A DNA stretch of 48,141 nucleotides, taken from NCBI GenBank assembly GCA_023410675.1, contig JAEYPM010000021.1, forward strand, positions 1-48,141. The letters are read 5' to 3'. Under the pieces are notes generated by a model. That model did no database searches and was not told the DNA's origin. It saw nothing but the letters and a program-made list of their open reading frames with translations. Below, in pieces: positions 36,353 through 45,268 of the stretch; the stretch's first letter is position 1, and every line of letters starts with the position of its first letter. The DNA comes from Bacillota bacterium. Lineage in GTDB: Bacteria; Bacillota; Clostridia; Lachnospirales; Cellulosilyticaceae. The position numbers and the translations under genes were made by a program.

Positions 36353-37288
36353 TTATGCCAAAGTTGCCACCATAACTGCCTTTATTGTATGCATACGATT
36401 TTCTGCTTCATCAAATACTACAGAATGTTTGCTCTCAAACACCTCTTCAGTCACTTCATTTCCCTTAACAGCTGGAAGACAATGCATAAACAATACATCT
36501 TTATTTTGCGTTTTTTCTATTATTTTTTCATTCACTTGATAAGGCTTTAACAAAGCAATCCTTTCTTTAGCTTTGTCCTCTTCACCCATTGAGCACCACA
36601 CATCCGTATATAGGACATCTGCCTCTTGTACATTGTCAATATCGTCTGTAATAATGATCTTTGAACCACTTTCTTTAGCATATTCTAAACACTTATTTAC
36701 ATGCTCCTCATTTGGCCAAAGGCTTTTAGGGGCAATAATATATATATCAATGCCCATTTTTGCACATCCTATAATTAGGCTATTTGCCATATTGTTTCTG
36801 CCATCGCCCAAATATACAAATTTCTTTCCCTTAAGTGCTCCTAAATGTTCTTTCATCGTTAATAAGTCTGCTAAAATCTGTGTAGGATGATATAGATCTG
36901 TAAGCCCATTATATACTGGTACGCCACTATATAATGCTAATTCTGCAACTACATCTTGTGAAAATCCTCTAAACTCTATTGCATCAAACAATCGTCCAAG
37001 CACTCTTGCTGTATCTTTTACACTTTCCTTATGTCCAAGTTGAATGTCATTCTTTCCTAAATATTCAGGATGAGCTCCTTCATCAACGCAGGCAGCAGTA
37101 AATGCACAACGCGTACGTGTTGAAGGTTTTTCAAATATAAGTGCAATATTCTTACCTTGAAGAAGATCACCTTTTATTCCCATTTTTTTCTTAGATTTAA
37201 GCTCGCTTGCGAGTTCTAATAAATAGTTGATTTGCTCTGATGAATAATCATGAAGTGTAAGTAAACTTTTTCCTTTTAATCCGAACAT
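36353..37288 (-). CDS. argF: Ornithine carbamoyltransferase
   Basis: This 311-residue protein joins ornithine and carbamoyl phosphate to give citrulline. Carbamoyl-phosphate binding FEKPSTRTRCAF, HPTQILADLLT and the ornithine-site FMHCLPAVKG are present. It could be anabolic or catabolic, but the ARG-box-like site upstream and the lack of arcA/arcC favour biosynthesis. AGGAGG precedes the ATG. Confidence 0.94.
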   Translation of the reverse strand: MFGLKGKSLLTLHDYSSEQINYLLELASELKSKKKMGIKGDLLQGKNIALIFEKPSTRTRCAFTAACVDEGAHPEYLGKNDIQLGHKESVKDTARVLGRLFDAIEFRGFSQDVVAELALYSGVPVYNGLTDLYHPTQILADLLTMKEHLGALKGKKFVYLGDGRNNMANSLIIGCAKMGIDIYIIAPKSLWPNEEHVNKCLEYAKESGSKIIITDDIDNVQEADVLYTDVWCSMGEEDKAKERIALLKPYQVNEKIIEKTQNKDVLFMHCLPAVKGNEVTEEVFESKHSVVFDEAENRMHTIKAVMVATLA

Positions 37289-37300
37289 AAAGATACCTCC

Positions 37301-37363
37301 TGTATAATTATTTATATAATGTATTTTTATTAATAATTATACACCATACACATGAATTTACAA
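37301..37363 (-). promoter_or_regulatory. argF promoter with ARG-box-like operator
   Basis: On the minus strand, TTGTAA (37363-37358), a 16-base spacer and TATAAT (37341-37336) give a near-consensus promoter. TGTATAATTATT (37301-37312) and AATAATTATACA (37332-37343) are perfect 12-bp inverted arms, one covering the -10. Each arm resembles half of the AT-rich ArgR/AhrC box (TGAATAATTATTCA type). Arginine-dependent repression is inferred. Confidence 0.6.
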
Positions 37364-37371
37364 TATATTTT

Positions 37372-39228
37372 TTATACTTTACTATCTTTCCTTTTATAAT
37401 TATTATTTTTTGTCTTGCCTGTATAGTGCTTTGTTTCTTTTTTAGACTTTATAAGGCACTTTTGTGAATCTCCAATTAAATCTACTCTCTTAGCTTTAAT
37501 TAATGCCTTACAGACTAAGTCATAATTCTCTTTTTTATTATATTGAAGTAAAGCTCTTTGCATATCTTTTTCTTCCTTAGTTTTGGGAACATCTATCTTT
37601 TTCATAGTTCTTGGGTCAAGCTCTGTATAATACATGCATGTAGATAATGTAGAAGGGGTTGGATAAAAATCTTGTACTTGCTCTGGAATATAATGAGTCT
37701 TCTTTAAGTAAAGGGCTAACTCAATAGCATCTTCTAGGGAACAACCTGGATGAGAACTCATAAAATAAGGAACAATATATTGCTTTTTCCCTAAATTTTC
37801 ACTTTCTTTATAAAATCCTTCTAAAAACTTCTCATATACTTCTCTTTTTGGTTTTCCCATGTAGTCTAATACATGATTTGAGATATGTTCTGGAGCTACT
37901 CTTAGTTGCCCACTTACATAGTGCTCACAAATATCTTTTAATATTTTTTTATGATTTTTATCTCCGAGTAAATAATCATATCTAATTCCTGAGCGTATAA
38001 AAACTTTTTTTATCTTAGGTAAACTGCGGATTTCTTCTAACGTATCCATATACTTTCGATGGTCAATATCCAAATTTTTACACGGAGTAGGATGTAAACA
38101 ATGTTTATTCTTGCAGGCACCTTTTTCAGTGGCTTTTTCACAAGGAGCTTTGATAAAGTTTGCTGTTGGCCCACCAACATCATGGATATAGCCTTTAAAA
38201 TCTGACATAAGTGTCATCTTTTTTGCTTCTTCGACCATAGACTGTTTACTTCTTCCTTGCACGATTCTACCTTGATGAAAAGTTAATGCACAAAAGCTGC
38301 AGCTTCCAAAACATCCTCTATTGCTCGTAATACTAAATTTTACTTCTAATAGAGCTGGAATTTCTCCAATATTTTGATACATAGGATGCTGTTTATTTTC
38401 AAAAGGCAGCTCATAGATACTATCTAGTTCTAGCTGTGTTAAAGGATATGCCGGAGGATTTTGAACAATTTTTATCCCATCATAGTCCTCAACTAATATC
38501 TTAGCTGTAAAAGGATCTATGTTTTGGCTTTGCACATTAAAACTTAGAGCATATTTTTCTTTTGACTCTGTGATTTCTTTGTAGCTTGGCAACATAATAT
38601 AGTCATCATAGATATTTTCTAATGAAGCTGTTTTATATACAGTTCCTTTAATATATCCAAGATGCTTTACTTCAATTCCGCTGTCTAGTGCATCTGCTAT
38701 CTCCACTACACTTTTTTCACTCATACCATACATCAGTAAATCTGCTTTAGAATCTAATAAAATAGATCGTCTTACTTTATTGTCCCAATAATCATAATGA
38801 GCAAGCCTTCTTAAGCTTGCTTCTATTCCTCCTATTATGATCGGGACATCTTTATAAGCTTCTCTTGCTCTTTGAGCGTATACAATTACTGCCCTGTCAG
38901 GTCGTTTTCCCACTTGACCTCCTGGTGTATAGGCATCAGTTTTTCTTCGCTTTTTAGCTACTGTATAATGATTCACCATTGAATCAATATTCCCTGAACC
39001 AATAAGAAATCCAAGTCTTGGTTTGCCTAGTGCTCTAAAACTATTACAATCTTTCCACTCAGGTTGTGCCAATATACCCACTTTGTATCCAGCTCTCTCA
39101 AGAACCCTCCCTATTATGGCCGTCCCAAAGGAAGGATGATCTATATAAGCATCTCCTGTTACTAAAACAAAATCTAGTTGCGGTATTCCTCTGTCCTGCA
39201 TATCTTTTTTACTTACTGGTAAAAACAT
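37372..39228 (-). CDS. YgiQ family radical SAM protein
   Basis: This 618-residue protein has the N-terminal YgiQ region (FLPVSKKDMQDRGIPQLDFVLVTGDAYIDHPSFG), a radical SAM cluster in SNRGCFGSCSFCAL and Cys-rich CKNKHCLHPTPC. A basic C terminus follows. The reaction is unknown for the family. AGGAGGG precedes the ATG. It is the last gene of a five-gene run starting at the metallophosphoesterase, and ends 9 bases from the argF -35. Confidence 0.9.
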   Translation of the reverse strand: MFLPVSKKDMQDRGIPQLDFVLVTGDAYIDHPSFGTAIIGRVLERAGYKVGILAQPEWKDCNSFRALGKPRLGFLIGSGNIDSMVNHYTVAKKRRKTDAYTPGGQVGKRPDRAVIVYAQRAREAYKDVPIIIGGIEASLRRLAHYDYWDNKVRRSILLDSKADLLMYGMSEKSVVEIADALDSGIEVKHLGYIKGTVYKTASLENIYDDYIMLPSYKEITESKEKYALSFNVQSQNIDPFTAKILVEDYDGIKIVQNPPAYPLTQLELDSIYELPFENKQHPMYQNIGEIPALLEVKFSITSNRGCFGSCSFCALTFHQGRIVQGRSKQSMVEEAKKMTLMSDFKGYIHDVGGPTANFIKAPCEKATEKGACKNKHCLHPTPCKNLDIDHRKYMDTLEEIRSLPKIKKVFIRSGIRYDYLLGDKNHKKILKDICEHYVSGQLRVAPEHISNHVLDYMGKPKREVYEKFLEGFYKESENLGKKQYIVPYFMSSHPGCSLEDAIELALYLKKTHYIPEQVQDFYPTPSTLSTCMYYTELDPRTMKKIDVPKTKEEKDMQRALLQYNKKENYDLVCKALIKAKRVDLIGDSQKCLIKSKKETKHYTGKTKNNNYKRKDSKV

Positions 39229-39236
39229 GCTCCCTC

Positions 39237-39893
39237 CTAACTGAAGTATTCGATCGCTTCTTTGTAATCTGTTATAAAATGATCTGAGATTTTAATGAGT
39301 TCCTTTTTTACAGCTTCTTTTTGACCATCTTCAATACCCCATACATCCATTCCCGCACTTTTCCCAGCTCTTGCACCATTTGGAATGTCTTCAAATACCA
39401 AACATGCACTTGGATCTACTTCTAGTTCCTCGGAAACTTTTAAATAAATATAAGGATGCGGTTTTCCTTTTTCAACCTCACAGCATGTCCTTACTCTATT
39501 AAAGTATTTTTTGATTTGAAGTGCTTCTAAAACAGCATTTAGCAATTCTATACTGTTACTTGTTGCTATACCCATTTTTACATTTTTTTGACTAAGTAAC
39601 TCTATAAATTCTTTTGCATAGCTTTTAAGCTTCACTTGATGCATATAAAAATCTTTGGCAATCTCATTCCAACTTGCTTTTATTTCTTCAATTGAATCAG
39701 GGATATTAAATCTCTCTTTAAAATAGATTGCTGTTTCAGTAAAACTTTTCCCTTCAAGAATCTTGTCCATATCACTTGGGGGTGTAATACCAAATCTATT
39801 TAAATAGACCTTATCCACTTCATCCCATACCCACATGGACTGAATGAGTGTCCCGTCTAAATCAAATATGACACCCTCATATTTCTTCTTCAT
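39237..39893 (-). CDS. HAD superfamily hydrolase, beta-phosphoglucomutase-like
   Basis: This 218-residue protein has the nucleophile motif FDLDGTL near residues 10-16, MGIATSNS (motif II), a Lys in KGKPHPYIYL and VFEDIPNGARAGKSAGM (motif IV). The subfamily covers sugar-phosphate phosphatases and mutases; substrate cannot be told. The longer GTG start at 39905 has no spaced ribosome site, so the ATG at 39893 is used. It starts directly after the pseudouridine synthase stop. Confidence 0.85.
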   Translation of the reverse strand: MKKKYEGVIFDLDGTLIQSMWVWDEVDKVYLNRFGITPPSDMDKILEGKSFTETAIYFKERFNIPDSIEEIKASWNEIAKDFYMHQVKLKSYAKEFIELLSQKNVKMGIATSNSIELLNAVLEALQIKKYFNRVRTCCEVEKGKPHPYIYLKVSEELEVDPSACLVFEDIPNGARAGKSAGMDVWGIEDGQKEAVKKELIKISDHFITDYKEAIEYFS

Positions 39894-39894
39894 A

Positions 39895-40635
39895 TTAACC
39901 TTCACCTCTTAAAAGACTTAGTTCTTCCATCGTTAACTCCCTATATTCTCCAACCTTAATATCATTAGGCAATCTCAATTTCCCCATCTTAACTCTTTTA
40001 AGATAAATCACTTCTTTGCCTACTTTAGACACCATTCTTTTCACTTGATGAAATTTCCCTTCAGCTATTGTTATATATACCTCAGAAATATCTCCTGAAG
40101 AAATAATTTCTAAAGTAGCAGGTAATAACTGGATTGCGTCTCCAAGTATCATTCCCTCTGCAAAAGCTTCGATGTCTTCATTTGTCATCTTTCCTAAAAC
40201 CTTAGCATAATACACTTTTTTAACACCTTTTTTAGGTGAAAGTAACTCATGCACAAATGTTCCATCATTGGTCAAAACAAGTAACCCCTCGGTATCTTTA
40301 TCTAATCTTCCTACAGGAACAAGATCTTTATTTTGATCGATTGGCTCTAATAAATCTATAACTGTAGATTGAGTTTTGTCCTCAGTAGCTGTTATTACAC
40401 CGCTTGGCTTATTTAATAAAAAATAATAAAAGGGTTTATAGTAGACTGTCAATCCATTTACTGTTACATGTACATTTTCTGGATCTAATAAATACTCTGG
40501 TTTATTAATTATCCCTAGGTCTACTGCCACTTTTTTGCTCTTAATCAGCTTGTGTACTTCTCTTCTTGATCCATAGCCAACATGAACAAGATATTTATCT
40601 AACCTCATTTTTTTCACTTGTTTCATTTTTATCAT
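39895..40635 (-). CDS. RsuA/RluB-family pseudouridine synthase
   Basis: This 246-residue protein has an N-terminal S4 domain (MRLDKYLVHVGYGSRREVHKLI). The synthase domain has GRLDKDTEGLLVLTNDG (catalytic Asp) and HQVKRM near the end. It modifies a uridine of 16S (or 23S) rRNA. The ATG at 40635 overlaps the methyltransferase stop (ATGA), with GGAG 9 bases before. The nearby rRNA methyltransferase supports a ribosome role. Confidence 0.9.
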   Translation of the reverse strand: MIKMKQVKKMRLDKYLVHVGYGSRREVHKLIKSKKVAVDLGIINKPEYLLDPENVHVTVNGLTVYYKPFYYFLLNKPSGVITATEDKTQSTVIDLLEPIDQNKDLVPVGRLDKDTEGLLVLTNDGTFVHELLSPKKGVKKVYYAKVLGKMTNEDIEAFAEGMILGDAIQLLPATLEIISSGDISEVYITIAEGKFHQVKRMVSKVGKEVIYLKRVKMGKLRLPNDIKVGEYRELTMEELSLLRGEG

Positions 40636-41993
40636 CCCATCATTCTCCAACTTGGAGGATACTGATTTTTTAATAATCCATTTTGTGATTTTACAAACCC
40701 AAGTGGGTATCCATCAACACATAATACATGATAGCCTTTATGTGTATCATATATTATAGTTTCTCCTTTTAAATACCTCATAACACGCTCATCATCAGCT
40801 GATAAATCAATAGCATCTTTAAAATCTTCTTTATTGTATCCAAGTACTATAGCATGAGCAGGTTCAAATCTCTTATTTTTACATTCCCCTAAAAGCATGC
40901 CACTTCTTATCACTCTAAGTCCTGATAAATCAGGAAGTTCTTCTTCATAAAGATATACTTTATCTTTAACTTGTGTAATGGGTGTATCTAAGGAAATTGT
41001 TGTGTATCTATCAAAAAATTCTACAGCCTCATTAATATCTTTAAGTGTCCTTTTCTTTTTAATCACGTTATAACTCGTCTCATCACCATCTATTTTTTCT
41101 AGAAGACATACAAAATGGCCTTCTCCTTCTAAATGATGAGGCCATAACCTAAGGGCCCCTTCAATACTTTGATGTGCATCTACCCACTCTGGATGTGCTT
41201 TTTGAATACCGCCTACTGGGTTTAATGGGATAACCTTATAATGTTTATGCCCCTTTAAAAAGTTATCAATCATTTCCTCATTTTCCTCTGGAGAAAAGGT
41301 ACATGTTGAATAAAGGATCATTCCGCCCACTTTTAGCATTTTATCTGCATATTCTAATATCTCTTTTTGCATTGCTGGATATAGGGTATGATGTTTTTCC
41401 CAGCTTTGCATTGCAGCTGGCATTTTTCGGAACATCCCCTCTCCTGAGCAAGGTGCATCGATCAGTATTTTATCGAAGTATCCCTGAAATCTATCTGCAA
41501 GCTTTTTGGGGTCTTCATTTATAACTACTGCATTTTTTATGCCGAAATTCTCAATGTTTTTAAGTAGTGCCTTAACTCTAGTTGCACTAATATCGTTTGA
41601 TACTAAAATACCACTATGTCCGAGCTTAGCTGCTATTTGTGTAGACTTGCCACCTGGTGCCCCGCAAAGATCTAAAACTTTATCACCTTCATTGATCGGA
41701 AGATAGGCACCTGGTGCCATAGCACTTGGTTCTTGAATATAGTAAAGTCCTGCATAATAATAAGGATGCTTGCTAGGTATATCTGTATCAGAATAATAAT
41801 AACCCTCCCTGCACCACGGAACACCTTTTGCAGTGATAAATGGATTTATTTCTTTCCACTTGTTTATATCTACTTTTAAAGTATTTATTCTAAAACCTGA
41901 ATACTTAGGTAACTCATACGACTTTAAATAAGCCTCATATTCGTCCTTAAGAAGGTTTTTCATTTTTAGTTCAAATGCGTATGGTAATTTCAT
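40632..41993 (-). CDS. RsmF-like 16S rRNA m5C methyltransferase (RsmB/NOP family)
   Basis: This 453-residue SAM-dependent enzyme has the SAM loop VLDLCGAPGGKSTQIAAKLG, the catalytic-Cys motifs DAPCSGEGMFRK and STCTFSPEENE, and a C-terminal PUA-like RNA-binding part. It methylates cytosine-5 in rRNA. AAAGGA precedes the ATG. It is co-transcribed with the phosphoesterase upstream and the pseudouridine synthase downstream. Confidence 0.92.
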   Translation of the reverse strand: MKLPYAFELKMKNLLKDEYEAYLKSYELPKYSGFRINTLKVDINKWKEINPFITAKGVPWCREGYYYSDTDIPSKHPYYYAGLYYIQEPSAMAPGAYLPINEGDKVLDLCGAPGGKSTQIAAKLGHSGILVSNDISATRVKALLKNIENFGIKNAVVINEDPKKLADRFQGYFDKILIDAPCSGEGMFRKMPAAMQSWEKHHTLYPAMQKEILEYADKMLKVGGMILYSTCTFSPEENEEMIDNFLKGHKHYKVIPLNPVGGIQKAHPEWVDAHQSIEGALRLWPHHLEGEGHFVCLLEKIDGDETSYNVIKKKRTLKDINEAVEFFDRYTTISLDTPITQVKDKVYLYEEELPDLSGLRVIRSGMLLGECKNKRFEPAHAIVLGYNKEDFKDAIDLSADDERVMRYLKGETIIYDTHKGYHVLCVDGYPLGFVKSQNGLLKNQYPPSWRMMG

Positions 41994-42022
41994 ATTTATT
42001 CCTTTCCTATAAAATATAAGAG

Positions 42023-42715
42023 CTAAGCATCAATTTCTATTGGCATAAATTCTAAATAATCTGCTGATACTAGACTATATATAATATTTCCTACTTTTCC
42101 TTTTATATTTTTTCCCCACCCATGTTTATCATGTAAGTGGCCATAAATAACATGTGAAACTGGATACTGCATAATGAGGTCTATAAACGCCGAAGAAAAA
42201 GCCCCTTCATTTGTAGGGGGATAATGGAGCATCACAATAATTTTTTTTGCCTGCTTACTCATTGCATCATCTAATGATAGTTTTAGCCTTACAAGTTCTC
42301 TTTGGTATATTTTATTATCCTGCATAGTAAAACCATCTTTTTCTGGACATATCCACCCCCTTGTCCCACATATTGCAAGTCTATGGCACATATAAGCTTT
42401 ATTTTGTATAAAAAACATGTCCTCATATAACGTATTTAACCGATTTATTTTCTGCCACCAATAATCATGGTTGCCTCTCACATATATTTTCTTACCTGGT
42501 AAATGATGAAGAAGATCTAAATCCTTAAGTACCTCTTCCCATTTCATAGCCCATGAAATATCTCCTGGTATTAGTACTATATCTTCTTTACAAACTCTGC
42601 TGTTCCAATTAGCAATAAGTCTTTGTTTATGATTTAACCATTCTACCCCAAATATAGCCATAGATTTATCTTTATTCCCATCTAAGTGAATATCAGAAAT
42701 TGCAAATACTTTCAT
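42023..42715 (-). CDS. Calcineurin-like metallophosphoesterase
   Basis: This 230-residue protein has the dimetal-site motifs FAISDIHLD, IPGDISWAM, VRGNHDYWW, MLHYPP and YGHLHD in order. It lacks a signal or membrane helix, so it is cytoplasmic. Its phosphodiester or phosphate substrate is unknown. AAGGAGAAGG precedes the ATG. It is the first gene of the RNA-modification operon, right behind a strong promoter. Confidence 0.88.
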   Translation of the reverse strand: MKVFAISDIHLDGNKDKSMAIFGVEWLNHKQRLIANWNSRVCKEDIVLIPGDISWAMKWEEVLKDLDLLHHLPGKKIYVRGNHDYWWQKINRLNTLYEDMFFIQNKAYMCHRLAICGTRGWICPEKDGFTMQDNKIYQRELVRLKLSLDDAMSKQAKKIIVMLHYPPTNEGAFSSAFIDLIMQYPVSHVIYGHLHDKHGWGKNIKGKVGNIIYSLVSADYLEFMPIEIDA

Positions 42716-42736
42716 GTTCCTTCTCCTTATTTTTTC

Positions 42737-42765
42737 ATTATAGCATACGTCTATTTAGGTTACAA
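42737..42765 (-). promoter_or_regulatory. Promoter of the phosphoesterase-to-YgiQ operon
   Basis: On the minus strand, TTGTAA (42765-42760), an exact 17-base spacer and TGCTATAAT (with -10 at 42742-42737) form a strong extended -10 promoter. The leader is about 15-20 bases. Confidence 0.7.
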
Positions 42766-42782
42766 TCTAGCTAAAGCGTAGG

Positions 42783-43715
42783 TTAAATATGTACTTTATA
42801 CTTCTCATAAAATTTCAAAATATAGTAGGGGTTGATCCAAAATTCTTCATTATCTTTCGTTTTAACAGCTATCCCAATATGCAAATGTGTTTGAAATTCT
42901 CCTCTTGTTCCTTCTGGTCCATATCCTGTATTGCCCATCACCCCTATGATATCACCTGCTTGAACTTTGTCCCCTTTTTTAATGTGCTGAGGTTCCTCAT
43001 ATAAGTGAGCATAGTAGAAATATGCTCCTCTATCTGTTCTTATTCCTACGCGATAGCCTCCTGTTTCGTTCCATCCAACATTTTCTACAATACCATCTGT
43101 CATGCTCACTATTTTGATTGTGCCAGGGTCATCCTTTAAATCCATAATATCTATACCATAATGCTTTCTATTCCCCTTAAAAACTCTTCCTTCCTTCCAT
43201 CCATTTTCAAATGCATAGTTTACTCCTTTTGCTAAAGGGAAATATTCAATATCATATATGAACTGACTATATAGGTTTATCGCATCTTCATAAATGCCAT
43301 ACTGTGATAAACCATTTGACGTAGTATAATCTTTAATAAGTTTATAGATTCTATCTTCTGATGTATTTTTATAGCTTTCTATTACCCAAATAGCAAGTGC
43401 AGTAGCATATGGCTTTTTTTCTTTTATACTTAAATTAAATAATCTGCTCATTTGTATATTATTAACATTTAAATCCTGAACGCAAGTAATAAATGGATTT
43501 TTAGAAGTAGTCTCAGGTAACGTAGTAATTTCCTTTGCCTTCGTTTGTCCGGTTAATTTCATAAATATTAATATTACTCCTATAATTATCATAACTATGC
43601 CTATTGTTTTTTTAATATCGCTACTTATCATTAGATTGTTTTTTCTTCTGTTCCCTATTCTCCTTTTTCTCTTAATTTTATATGCTAATTCTCTTAGCAT
43701 ACGATCTATATTCAA
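42783..43715 (-). CDS. M23 (LytM-type) membrane-anchored peptidase
   Basis: This 310-residue protein has a basic N terminus, one membrane helix at about 36-53 and a C-terminal LytM domain with zinc ligands His185 and Asp189 (HYGID), His237 (YYAH) and H277LH279. All ligands are present, so it may cleave peptidoglycan cross-bridges. Sporulation-related M23 proteins look similar. The TTG at 43715 is chosen because GAGGG lies 6-7 bases upstream; the first ATG (43700) is too far. It follows the M14 gene by 53 bases. Confidence 0.85.
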   Translation of the reverse strand: MNIDRMLRELAYKIKRKRRIGNRRKNNLMISSDIKKTIGIVMIIIGVILIFMKLTGQTKAKEITTLPETTSKNPFITCVQDLNVNNIQMSRLFNLSIKEKKPYATALAIWVIESYKNTSEDRIYKLIKDYTTSNGLSQYGIYEDAINLYSQFIYDIEYFPLAKGVNYAFENGWKEGRVFKGNRKHYGIDIMDLKDDPGTIKIVSMTDGIVENVGWNETGGYRVGIRTDRGAYFYYAHLYEEPQHIKKGDKVQAGDIIGVMGNTGYGPEGTRGEFQTHLHIGIAVKTKDNEEFWINPYYILKFYEKYKVHI

Positions 43716-43768
43716 AAAAATCCCTCTTTCCTATAGTATAATCTAATATTAAAATACCTAACCTATGT

Positions 43769-44686
43769 TTATAATTTTCTTGAAGCTAACACTAAAATAG
43801 GAATTGTTGTCTTCACTATAGAATCTAGCTGACTGATTGTGATTGGATTTTCTCCATATCCGCACTCAATCGTAAAACCAGGCTTATTAAACGCCTTAAT
43901 AAACCAATCCTTGTAACCTCCTGAGGCAGCATTTTGCTCAGGAATATCTAACAAATAACCACTTGCTTTAGAAAAAATATCTGCATACAACTTACAATAA
44001 TCTAAAATGATATCTTTATAGTTCCAATAAATAACTTCTCCTTGTGTGTGATAAGCAAATACCATATCATAATCTCTATTTCTGGTTAAATCGGCTAATG
44101 CTTTAGTTTCTGGTTCTGATTCAGGTCTTTCACCTTGATAATAAGCATAACTCGGCTTATCTAACTTCTCACCAAGCACATATTCTAAAAATCCTGCATC
44201 ATAGTTTCTATTTAAGTCTACCCCATTGATATTTGCCTTCCATCTAGTGAAATCCATACTTCCTTCATTATATTGTATTAAATAAGGTTTGTTCTTTACT
44301 ATTTTTTTACTATATACGGATAATTCTACGCCATCTGGATTGACCATAGGAACAAAATCATAAGTTACCTTTTGGAATATATGCTCCATGTTAAAATGAT
44401 TGATACATCCCTTCTTAGTCAAGACATAACACATTATTTCTAGACTTCTCATAACCACTAATGCTGTAATCCATTCATTGGCATGATGTGCTGCATTGAT
44501 ATGAATTTTCCTTTTTCCTATGCCTAATTGAATACAATATATATTTCTTCCTTCAATACTTTTGCCAATAACTGATTGTTTAATAAAAGGATATCTTTCT
44601 GTAAGCCTGTTCATTTGCTTTTCCATCACATCATAAGTATATAAACCATTTTCAAATAACGTGTGTTTTTCCTTAATATCTATCAA
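43769..44686 (-). CDS. M14 family zinc carboxypeptidase (gamma-D-Glu-meso-DAP peptidase-like)
   Basis: This 305-residue protein has His68 and Glu71 (HHANEW), His213 (AYHTQG), an arginine-binding site (NGVDLNRNYD) and catalytic Glu274 (FTIECGYGENP). There is no signal peptide, so it may act in the cytoplasm on cell-wall fragments. The relation to YqgT/LD-carboxypeptidase-like enzymes is inference. The start is TTG at 44686 with AAAGGAT 7 bases before; the next Met is at residue 21. It is encoded before the M23 peptidase and likely paired with it. Confidence 0.82.
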   Translation of the reverse strand: MIDIKEKHTLFENGLYTYDVMEKQMNRLTERYPFIKQSVIGKSIEGRNIYCIQLGIGKRKIHINAAHHANEWITALVVMRSLEIMCYVLTKKGCINHFNMEHIFQKVTYDFVPMVNPDGVELSVYSKKIVKNKPYLIQYNEGSMDFTRWKANINGVDLNRNYDAGFLEYVLGEKLDKPSYAYYQGERPESEPETKALADLTRNRDYDMVFAYHTQGEVIYWNYKDIILDYCKLYADIFSKASGYLLDIPEQNAASGGYKDWFIKAFNKPGFTIECGYGENPITISQLDSIVKTTIPILVLASRKL

Positions 44687-44775
44687 TAAACTGATCCTTT
44701 CTCTATATTCTGCTATAAAATATATTACTTATATTACCTATTTATTCCTAATATACAACAAGAATAATAATTCTA

Positions 44776-44795
44776 TTAAGAGATATAATAGTATT
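44776..44795 (+). promoter_or_regulatory. Promoter-like element of the DUF378 gene, shared with 47959
   Basis: It contains TATAAT at 44784-44789, about 50 bases upstream of the DUF378 start, with no clear -35. The 20-base block TTAAGAGATATAATAGTATT recurs with one mismatch at 47959-47978. Confidence 0.4.
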
Positions 44796-44839
44796 AGCAT
44801 CAGTGTTACTTCAATTTTATAGGAAGGCGGTTAGTGGAT

Positions 44840-45061
44840 ATGAAAACTAGATCTTTTGATTATATAGCTATCACACTTGTTATTATTGGTGCTATCAATT
44901 GGGGTCTTATCGGATTTTTTCAATTTGATCTTGTAGCATCACTATTCGGTGGCATGTCAGCTTGGCTTAGTAGAGTTATTTATGCTTTAGTTGGCCTTGC
45001 TGGAATATATTGTCTTACTCTATACGGTCGTGTTTATGATCAACCTTATTCCAATGATTAA
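44840..45061 (+). CDS. DUF378 small membrane protein (YuzA-like)
   Basis: This 73-residue protein has two membrane helices joined by a short loop. FDYIAITLVIIGAINWGLIGFFQFDLVASLFGG is the DUF378 hallmark. Function is unknown. A GTG at 44834 is in frame, but AAGGCGG is spaced 9 bases from the ATG at 44840 and only 3 from the GTG. It is a single gene with its own terminator. Confidence 0.85.
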   Translation: MKTRSFDYIAITLVIIGAINWGLIGFFQFDLVASLFGGMSAWLSRVIYALVGLAGIYCLTLYGRVYDQPYSND

Positions 45062-45072
45062 CCCTCTTTAAT

Positions 45073-45110
45073 ACAAGCTGCTTTATTTTGTCAAAAGTAG
45101 CTTGTTTTTT
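45073..45110 (+). terminator. Terminator of the DUF378 gene
   Basis: ACAAGCTGCTTT (45073-45084) pairs with AAAGTAGCTTGT (45094-45105), 12 pairs including one G-U, and a T6 run follows. Confidence 0.85.
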
Positions 45111-45128
45111 CATTATCAATGCTCAATT

Positions 45129-45192
45129 TTTATTTATAAAAAACACTTTGTTTCTCAATTTCAAATATTTATTTATAAAAAATACCCTGTTT
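45129..45192. repeat. Two-copy direct repeat upstream of the P-loop gene
   Basis: TTTATTTATAAAAAA followed by CAC or TAC and then GTTT occurs at 45129-45153 and 45168-45192 (21 of 25 positions identical, 39-base period; CTCAATTT is repeated too). It lies just before the promoter at 45207. Confidence 0.6.
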
Positions 45193-45206
45193 TTTTAAAA
45201 ATAGCA

Positions 45207-45235
45207 TTTAAATTTTCGTCAATGAATATTATAAT
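45207..45235 (+). promoter_or_regulatory. Promoter of the small P-loop gene
   Basis: TTTAAA (45207-45212), an exact 17-base spacer and TATAAT (45230-45235) fit a housekeeping promoter. The leader to the ATG is about 27 bases. Confidence 0.5.
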
Positions 45236-45268
45236 AGAAGTAAGAATATTAATTATGAGGTGATAGGT

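Noticed and set aside
36324..36550. Two overlapping plus-strand frames of about 70 residues
   Set aside because: They are opposite the argF 3' end and have no family likeness.
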